From positions 1 through 11,634 of the forward strand of contig JAZTZP010000006.1 of the NCBI GenBank assembly GCA_045637525.1: a stretch of 11,634 nucleotides of DNA, in the 5' to 3' direction. A program made the position numbers and the translations under genes. This document shows, one piece after another, positions 6,709 to 11,634 of this stretch (the first letter of the stretch is position 1; every line of letters begins with the position of its first letter). This stretch comes from JAZTZP01 sp045637525 (GTDB lineage: Bacteria; Bacillota; Clostridia; UBA1381). The notes beneath the pieces were generated by a model, which had not been told where the DNA came from, did no database searches, and was given only the letters and a program-made list of their open reading frames with translations.

Positions 6709-6813
6709 TTTTCTTCATCCTTTCAAATTATCATCTGATTTTTTTATACCCTTTTAATAAGGTTAACTTTTATCATTAATATATTTCAACATAGTATTTT
6801 CCATGCAATCTGC

Positions 6814-7542
6814 TTAAAGCGACATTCCGCCGTCAATAACCAGATCTGTTCCTGTAATATATCTGCCTTCATCTGAGCAAAGCAGTAAAACAGCCGGACT
6901 TACATCCTTCGGCTCGCCTATGAAACCGCATGGAATACTTCTCTCTACTTTTTCTTTAAAATCCTTATCACTTAGTGCTTCTTCATTTCTCGGGGTATAA
7001 ATAGCTCCGGGTGCAATATTATTTATTGTAACACCATACGGTGCAAGCTGTGGTGCGATGTTCTGAACCATTTTAAACTGTGCAGCCTTTGATACTCCGT
7101 AAAGGGATAATTCAGGATGATTGTTATACTGATTAACACTTCCTACTGTCACAATTCTGCCCCAGCCCTTTTCTTTCATTGCCTTTGAATACTTAGTTAT
7201 AAGTAAATATGAGCTTTTCACATTGCAATTCATTTGAATATCATATTCTTCCACAGAAAACTCATCCCATTTTCTTTTGAATTGAATTGATGCATTAAGT
7301 ATAAGAATGTCCACATCGCCTGTCTGATCAAACAGTTTATCTGCACAGTCTGCATCTGACAAATCAGCACAAACAGGAACAGAATTATCAATTTTTGCCG
7401 CTGCATTTCTACATTTTTCTTTTTCTCTTCCATGCACAAAAACCTTTGCGCCGTATTCCGAAAGTATCTTTGCAATCTGAAAACCAATTCCTTGCGTCGA
7501 CCCTGTAACAAGTGCCGTTTTACCTTTTAAATCAAACATCAT
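6814..7542 (-). CDS. SDR-family NAD(P)-dependent oxidoreductase
   Basis: This 242-residue protein is a classical short-chain dehydrogenase. It has the nucleotide-binding TGSTQGIG (13-20), Asn83 in LNAS where NNAG is usual, Asn107, the catalytic Ser135, and Tyr148-x3-Lys152 in LYGVSK. APGAIYTP (177-184) and the C-terminal GTDLVIDGGMSL are also typical. Arg39 at the end of the second strand (VHGREKEK) hints at NADP, but this is not secure. The likely task is oxidation of a sugar or a sugar-acid hydroxyl, since it lies between a sugar-acid dehydratase and an aldolase-like gene. The start follows the dehydratase stop by three bases (TGA TGA ATG ATG), with GGAG inside the end of that gene, so translation is coupled. 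Two tandem ATG codons make the exact first Met ambiguous. Confidence 0.88.
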   Translation of the reverse strand: MMFDLKGKTALVTGSTQGIGFQIAKILSEYGAKVFVHGREKEKCRNAAAKIDNSVPVCADLSDADCADKLFDQTGDVDILILNASIQFKRKWDEFSVEEYDIQMNCNVKSSYLLITKYSKAMKEKGWGRIVTVGSVNQYNNHPELSLYGVSKAAQFKMVQNIAPQLAPYGVTINNIAPGAIYTPRNEEALSDKDFKEKVERSIPCGFIGEPKDVSPAVLLLCSDEGRYITGTDLVIDGGMSL

Positions 7543-7545
7543 TCA

Positions 7546-8892
7546 TCAGCTCCACTCTCTGTCATTTGCCCATTCATTATCCCACTCGGTGGTAGGCTCC
7601 CACTGACCGGGGTAATCCTTATGTATATGCTCAGCTATTAACTCTTCGTTAAGCTCATCAATTCCAAGTCCGGGCTTATCGGGAACATTTACAAAGCCAT
7701 CCTTAAACAGCGGATTGTCTATTCCGATAGCTAAATCATTCCACCAAGGAATATCAACAGAATGGAATTCAACAGCCAAAACATTCTGAACAGCCGCCGC
7801 CGCATGAATTGCCGCCATGCACGCAATCGGGCTTTCAGCCATGTGTATAGCCATTGCAACACCGTACTGATCGCACATATTACCTAACTTCTTCATTTCC
7901 ATAGCACCGCCGACTGTAAGCATATCAGGATGCACAACCGATACACCACCGTTTTCCATAAGCGGGCGGAAGTTTTCAGCAAGATAAATGTCTTCTCCCG
8001 TACAAACCGGTACATTGCAAGCATTTGAGATTTTTTCATAGTGTCTTGTATAATGCCATGGCGCAATATCTTCAATCCATGCAATATTATATTTTTCAAG
8101 ACGTCTTGCAAAGCGTATGCAGTCTTCAATAGCAACGTGGCCGAAATGGTCTAAAGCCAGCGGCACCTCATATCCGATTACATCACGCACCTGTTTAACG
8201 TAATCCTCTAAATAATCCATCCCCTTTTCTGTAAGATGAATTCCGGTAGCATGATGCGGAATGGTGAATATCTCATAATTTTTACCAAGCATAAGGTCAC
8301 GGTCAATAGATCCCGACTGATGATTTATAGCCTTCATGGAATATTTCTTTATATCCTCTAAAAATCCGGACGGTGCATTTAAGCATCCCGGCTCGTCAAG
8401 CATAAGCTCAATTCCCAGATCCATTTTCAGGAAAGTAAATCCCTGCTCCATACGCTTTTTTAGCGCATGTCCCATATCTGTTCCCGTATGCTTTCCGTCA
8501 ACATCGGTATCACAATACATTCTTACCTTATCTCTGAATTTTCCGCCGAGCATCTGCCAGAGCGGTACTCCCCATGCCTTACCGGCCAAATCCCACAGCG
8601 CAATCTCTATTCCGCTTACACCGCCGCCTTGTCTTGAATGACCGCCAAACTGCTTTATTCTTCTGAACAGTTTATCAACATTACACGGGTTTTCGCCTAT
8701 AAGTCTTGATTTTAACATCAGTGCATATGTTGCACTCGATGCGTCTCTCACCTCTCCGTAGCCTACAATTCCCTGATTTGTGTAAATTTTAATAAGCGGA
8801 CAATGCTTCGGTGCACCGTTTATATTACACACTCTGATATCCGTTATTTTAAGCTGTGATGGTTCTGATGAACGATTTACATTAATCTCCAT
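7546..8892 (-). CDS. Enolase-superfamily (mandelate racemase group) sugar-acid dehydratase
   Basis: This 448-residue protein has the N-terminal capping domain (LKITDIRVCN onward) and a barrel with the full mandelate-racemase-group set. The set comprises Lys156-x-Asp158 (FLKMDLG), metal ligands Asp248, Glu274 (WIEDIAPW) and Glu300 (TGED), the dyad Asp323 (HPDM) and His350 (AIHMAES), and Glu375 (AVEFHS). Spacings from Asp248 to His350 (26, 26, 23, 27) equal those of mandelate racemase. About 60 extra residues lie between Lys156 and Asp248. Members of this group mostly dehydrate aldonates to 2-keto-3-deoxy acids; galactonate, mannonate, rhamnonate and fuconate enzymes belong here, and the substrate cannot be chosen by eye. 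First gene of the operon with the SDR (three bases apart); AAGGAGGG at 8902-8909 precedes the ATG. Divergent from the AraC-type gene, which probably controls it. Confidence 0.88.
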   Translation of the reverse strand: MEINVNRSSEPSQLKITDIRVCNINGAPKHCPLIKIYTNQGIVGYGEVRDASSATYALMLKSRLIGENPCNVDKLFRRIKQFGGHSRQGGGVSGIEIALWDLAGKAWGVPLWQMLGGKFRDKVRMYCDTDVDGKHTGTDMGHALKKRMEQGFTFLKMDLGIELMLDEPGCLNAPSGFLEDIKKYSMKAINHQSGSIDRDLMLGKNYEIFTIPHHATGIHLTEKGMDYLEDYVKQVRDVIGYEVPLALDHFGHVAIEDCIRFARRLEKYNIAWIEDIAPWHYTRHYEKISNACNVPVCTGEDIYLAENFRPLMENGGVSVVHPDMLTVGGAMEMKKLGNMCDQYGVAMAIHMAESPIACMAAIHAAAAVQNVLAVEFHSVDIPWWNDLAIGIDNPLFKDGFVNVPDKPGLGIDELNEELIAEHIHKDYPGQWEPTTEWDNEWANDREWS

Positions 8893-8907
8893 TTTAAAAA
8901 ACCCTCC

Positions 8908-8936
8908 TTGACATTATTTGTTTTATGTGATATAAT
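8908..8936 (+). promoter_or_regulatory. Perfect sigma-A-type promoter of the araC-family gene
   Basis: TTGACA (8908-8913), a 17-base spacer and TATAAT (8931-8936) match the consensus exactly. The predicted start near 8943 gives an untranslated leader of about 78 bases containing both operator copies. The -35 hexamer overlaps the complement of the dehydratase ribosome-binding site (8902-8909), so the two divergent units overlap at their 5' ends. Confidence 0.85.
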
Positions 8937-8942
8937 ACAAAC

Positions 8943-8971
8943 AGTATAACATAATTATTTGATATTTACCA
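8943..8971 (-). promoter_or_regulatory. Candidate activator-dependent promoter of the catabolic operon
   Basis: On the minus strand TATACT (8948-8943) is a good -10, while 17 bases upstream the -35 position reads TGGTAA (8971-8966), only three of six matches. A weak -35 touching an AraC-type site is what an activator-dependent promoter looks like. The predicted start near 8936 gives a leader of roughly 44 bases before the dehydratase ATG. Confidence 0.55.
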
Positions 8972-9007
8972 CCACTATATTACGAACTTTGTCCACTATT
9001 TTACGAA
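8972..9007. promoter_or_regulatory. AraC-type operator: 15-bp direct repeat with 21-bp period
   Basis: CCACTATATTACGAA (8972-8986) and CCACTATTTTACGAA (8993-9007) agree at 14 of 15 positions and start 21 bases apart, two turns of the helix. The pair lies immediately upstream of the catabolic operon's weak -35 and downstream of the araC-type gene's start site. One protein could therefore activate the operon and repress its own gene. The second copy abuts the ribosome-binding site AAAGAGG (9007-9013) of the regulator. Confidence 0.75.
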
Positions 9008-9020
9008 AAGAGGTTTTTTT

Positions 9021-9866
9021 ATGAGATTTGCGGAAAACATTCTTTGCGACAGCAACGGAAATACGATTATTAAAACATATCACGTACGAGTTGCGCCACG
9101 AAAACGAGGATATCGTGAACATCATCATACGGAGTGCGAGCTCTCGGTTGTTATTGCCGGACGCGGAATTTATTCTGTGTATGGCAGAGAATATAACTTT
9201 TATCCGGGCGATATGTTTCTTTTCGGAAGCGATGAAACTCATTGTATTACCGATATCTATGATGAAATACATTTTTTAAATATACAGTTTGAGCCACGTA
9301 TATTATGGGAAAATCCCGAAAATATTGAGCTTTTAAGCATTTTCAATTCAAGAAATAAAAATTTCAGCAATAAGTTTTCATCAGCTGATACGACACTTAA
9401 AAATATAATAACCGGCATCGAAAAAGAGATGTCAGATAAAAACACCGGCTATGTTATTGTGTCAAGATATATGCTTTTGTCGGCACTTGTACATATCATG
9501 AGAAAATATAACTACACTAACTCCGACAAATCCTTAAATTCGATAAGTACAACATCAAAGAGCCTGAAAAAAGCGATTACCTACATAAACTCAAATCTTG
9601 AGAATAAAATCACATTAAAAGAAATCGCCGACATCGCCTGCATGACCGAGACCTATTTTTCATCGGTATTTAAAAAGTTAAACGGCATTTCACCCTGGGA
9701 GTATATTACAATAAAACGAGTTGAAATGGCAATAGAAATGCTTAAAACCACCGACATGACAAAACTCGAAATCGCCGGAAAATGCGGATTTAACAGCTCT
9801 TCGAATTTCTATAAGGCATTTTTTAAGATTACCGGAAAAACCCCGAAAGATTATTCCGGTAACTAA
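9021..9866 (+). CDS. AraC-family transcriptional regulator with cupin sensor domain
   Basis: This 281-residue protein has an N-terminal cupin-like effector domain (HHHTECELSVVIAGRGIYSVYGREYNFYPGD, about 34-64) and a C-terminal AraC DNA-binding domain. The two helix-turn-helix motifs are near 199-219 (LKEIADIACMTETYFSSVFKK) and 248-268 (KLEIAGKCGFNSSSNFYKAFF), ending in the family signature GKTPKDY. The cupin domain presumably senses the sugar or sugar acid handled by the divergent operon. The start at 9021 is supported by AAAGAGG 7 bases upstream. The promoter is at 8908-8936 and the likely binding sites at 8972-9007. Length is normal for the family, and nothing looks damaged. Confidence 0.92.
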   Translation: MRFAENILCDSNGNTIIKTYHVRVAPRKRGYREHHHTECELSVVIAGRGIYSVYGREYNFYPGDMFLFGSDETHCITDIYDEIHFLNIQFEPRILWENPENIELLSIFNSRNKNFSNKFSSADTTLKNIITGIEKEMSDKNTGYVIVSRYMLLSALVHIMRKYNYTNSDKSLNSISTTSKSLKKAITYINSNLENKITLKEIADIACMTETYFSSVFKKLNGISPWEYITIKRVEMAIEMLKTTDMTKLEIAGKCGFNSSSNFYKAFFKITGKTPKDYSGN

Positions 9867-9887
9867 AACATACAATAAGTAACTTTT

Positions 9888-9905
9888 TTCTATTATAAAA
9901 TAGAA
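9888..9905 (+). terminator. Weak AT-rich hairpin after the araC-family gene
   Basis: TTCTATT and AATAGAA form a 7-bp stem with a 4-base loop, 22 bases after the stop codon and before the next promoter. It has only one GC pair per arm and no long T run after it, so termination here is uncertain. A second dyad, TTACCGGAA/TTCCGGTAA (9829-9862), sits across the end of the gene. Confidence 0.25.
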
Positions 9906-9913
9906 TATTTCCA

Positions 9914-9942
9914 TTGACAATATAAGCTTAAATTGTTAAAAT
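9914..9942 (+). promoter_or_regulatory. Promoter of the alpha/alpha-toroid gene
   Basis: TTGACA (9914-9919), a 17-base spacer and TAAAAT (9937-9942, five of six) lie just upstream of GAGGTGA (9951-9957) and the ATG at 9964. The predicted start near 9949 leaves a very short leader. No copy of the AraC-type operator repeat is visible here, so this gene may not be in the same regulon. Confidence 0.75.
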
Positions 9943-9963
9943 GTAATCAAGAGGTGATTTTTA

Positions 9964-11553
9964 ATGGATAAATATGCAAAACAAGCACTTAACGAATACA
10001 ACAGTGATTTAACAACTGTTCGTCATGGAGGTAAAAACGGAAAAAATTTCTGGAACATCAACTCATCGCAGTTTATGTTTGTTCCGTCCTTTCAGTTCCC
10101 TGCAATTCCTGCAGCTAAAGAATATCGGTTTACTGCAACCGACAGTACAGGCAAAACATATTCTTTCACAGCGGATATTCCGACAGCTCCGCTTACTCCG
10201 ATATGGAAAGATATTGCAGTTGGTATGGTCGAATTAAAAGTTGAAGCAATTCACAGCATAAATAACAAAACATATCTTTCAGGTGCAAGAACTTTTTACA
10301 AAGCAGCTCCGTTCCCGGGACGTGATGCTTTGCCACCGAAGGCTTGCTCATATAAAGAATGTGCGACTAAAGCATTCAGGTATGTGTTTAATTACCCAAC
10401 AACACAGTATTGGCTTAAATACGGTGTTCCTGACCCTAATTACTATCATAATGTTTATCCGTCTAAAATGATAAGCAGCATTGTAGAAGCAATGATCGCT
10501 TATGCGGATTTAGAGCCTGAGAATGCCAAAGAAGCATTAAAGCTTGCCACAAATGCTGCAGATTATCTTATTTCGATTACTTACGATAATACTTCCCTGC
10601 TTGAAGGTCTTCCACCTACTTATTCATTCAAAGGACTGAATAAAGAGATAGTGGATGCAACTGCACCTGCAGCAGATGGCCGCAAGGATAAGCTCATGAT
10701 GATATATCCTGCAACAGTAGGATGTATGTACCTGCAGCTTGAAAAAGCAACCGGTGACGAAAAATATTTTAAAGCAGCAGAGCGTATTGCCAAGTACTAC
10801 AAAAATAATGTTCTTTCTAACGGAAGCTGGTATCTGCTTATTTCGGAAAAAACAGGAGAGCCGGAATCATTTAATTGCTGTTCATCGTTCGGAATACTTA
10901 AATTTTTAAATCAATTTTATATACGCACCAAGGATGACTGCTGGAATAAGCTTGAACGTAATTATTATGAGTATCTTGTAAAGACCTGTCTTGAAAATTA
11001 CAATTGGGAAGGTCAGTTTGAAGATATTGCTCTAACTGGTAATTACCTCAATCTTACTCATCTTCAGGCTGATATGATGATTAGCTACATCACTAACAAC
11101 TTATCAGATAATTCTGAAATGGTAAAAGCAGCCGAAGAACTTATGAGGTTTGTTGAAGATCAGTTTGTTGTATGGGGCGACTTTGCACCCTGGAGCAAGC
11201 ATTATGTTGAAGGTGAATCTTATTGGTATTCGCCTGCGGCAATGGAACAGTATTTATGGTATGTACCTATCGACGGAAGCACCGCTGCGGTTATGAAAGC
11301 ATTTCTGGCTTTGCATTCAGTAACACATGATGATCTGATGCTTGAAAAAGCGTGTGCTCTCGGTGATTCAATAACAAGAATGCAAGACCCCGAAACAGGA
11401 GTAATCCCAACGCATTGGATGAAAAAAGATTGTACAGAAAATCTTTCTAATTTCTGGATTAACTGTCATATCGAAACAGCATTTCAAATGATGAATCTGG
11501 CTAAGGCAACAGGGGAAATTTCACAAAATCGTTTGTCAATTTTCTTTTCATAA
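9964..11553 (+). CDS. Six-hairpin (alpha/alpha-toroid) glycosidase-like protein, 3' end in a repeat
   Basis: This 529-residue protein has no signal peptide. Residues 1-115 look like a beta-rich, Ig-like domain (EYRFTATDSTGKTYSFTADI). From about 130 on, repeated helix pairs with aromatic and glycine-rich turns (IVEAMIAYADLEPENAKEALKLATNAADYL; YPATVGCMYLQLEKATGDEKYFKAAERIAKYY; MKAFLALHSVTHDDLMLEKACALGDS) fit an alpha/alpha toroid. Related folds include unsaturated glucuronyl hydrolases, some polysaccharide lyases and epimerases; I cannot assign a family or catalytic residues. GAGGTGA precedes the start. The last ten residues (520-529, SQNRLSIFFS) and the stop come from the repeat beginning at 11522, so the natural C-terminus has been replaced or the gene truncated there. 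It is an independent transcription unit downstream of the regulator. Confidence 0.65.
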   Translation: MDKYAKQALNEYNSDLTTVRHGGKNGKNFWNINSSQFMFVPSFQFPAIPAAKEYRFTATDSTGKTYSFTADIPTAPLTPIWKDIAVGMVELKVEAIHSINNKTYLSGARTFYKAAPFPGRDALPPKACSYKECATKAFRYVFNYPTTQYWLKYGVPDPNYYHNVYPSKMISSIVEAMIAYADLEPENAKEALKLATNAADYLISITYDNTSLLEGLPPTYSFKGLNKEIVDATAPAADGRKDKLMMIYPATVGCMYLQLEKATGDEKYFKAAERIAKYYKNNVLSNGSWYLLISEKTGEPESFNCCSSFGILKFLNQFYIRTKDDCWNKLERNYYEYLVKTCLENYNWEGQFEDIALTGNYLNLTHLQADMMISYITNNLSDNSEMVKAAEELMRFVEDQFVVWGDFAPWSKHYVEGESYWYSPAAMEQYLWYVPIDGSTAAVMKAFLALHSVTHDDLMLEKACALGDSITRMQDPETGVIPTHWMKKDCTENLSNFWINCHIETAFQMMNLAKATGEISQNRLSIFFS

Positions 11554-11634
11554 CTTGCGGCGAATTCGCCGTAAATTTCACTCGCATTTATGCGAATTTC
11601 ACCCAACCATATGCTTGGATTTCACTTTTTGCCT
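11522..11634. repeat. Diverged right half of the hairpin ladder, running off the window
   Basis: This stretch aligns without gaps to 5636-5748 (offset 5886), about 93 of 113 identical by hand count; to the left of 11522 the similarity stops abruptly. It keeps three ATTTCAC heptamers (11575, 11596, 11619) and the stem-loops between them: 11555-11574 (CGGCG/CGCCG core), 11582-11595 (TCGCAT/ATGCGA) and 11603-11618. The left half of the element is missing. The first 32 bases serve as the end of the preceding coding sequence, including its TAA at 11551-11553. Confidence 0.85.

Noticed and set aside
6709..6813. Possible internal promoter between the SDR and RraA-like genes
   Set aside because: TTGAAA, TTAACC and TATAAA-like strings exist on the minus strand, but no pair has acceptable spacing; a common operon with a longer gap is as likely.
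9829..9862. TTACCGGAA/TTCCGGTAA dyad as the terminator of the araC-family gene
   Set aside because: The loop is 16 bases, no T run follows, and it lies within coding sequence for the conserved GKTPKDY end, so it may be chance.

Overview
This is an AT-rich, gene-dense piece of bacterial chromosome. The consensus sigma-A-type promoters, strong GGAGG ribosome sites, gene families and abundant small-hairpin intergenic repeats suggest an uncultured, plant-polysaccharide-using Firmicute (Clostridia, probably gut). That taxonomic call is inference; there is no rRNA or other marker gene in the window. No tRNA, CRISPR, IS transposase, phage or conjugation gene was seen.

Left block (198-5385, all minus strand): a two-gene secreted pair, a LamG-like protein (3823-5385) overlapping by one base (TAATG) a GH141-like right-handed beta-helix protein (1925-3823). 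A leaderless clan-A glycoside hydrolase with GH39-like features (198-1619) follows, with its own intrinsic terminator at 150-185. The intended job appears to be polysaccharide or glycan breakdown, the first two outside the cell and the third inside.

Middle block (5800-8892, minus strand): an enolase-superfamily sugar-acid dehydratase, an SDR dehydrogenase and an RraA/HMG-aldolase-like protein. Read together they look like a non-phosphorylative sugar-acid pathway (oxidise, dehydrate to a 2-keto-3-deoxy acid, cleave aldolically). A divergent AraC-family regulator (9021-9866, plus) shares the promoter region. Between the two lies a nearly perfect 15-bp direct repeat with a 21-bp period, the classic geometry of an AraC-type operator, abutting the weak -35 of the catabolic operon.

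Right block (9964-11553, plus): a cytoplasmic alpha/alpha-toroid protein of unassigned carbohydrate-active type with its own promoter. Its last ten codons and its stop lie inside a repeat.

The most unusual content is intergenic. Positions 5397-5803 form a roughly 407-bp element bounded by perfect 19-bp terminal inverted repeats. Inside it is a ladder of four GTGAAAT heptamers on the left and four complementary ATTTCAC heptamers on the right, with a small hairpin in nearly every interval. A second, diverged copy of its right half occupies 11522-11634, aligned without gaps, and some of the differences keep the stems paired. Relatives or minimal versions of the terminal repeat occur at 122-139 and 1893-1927. 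At three places (1925, 5800, 11551) such repeats provide the stop codon of the adjacent gene. I read these as non-autonomous mobile or structure-selected repeats of this genome.
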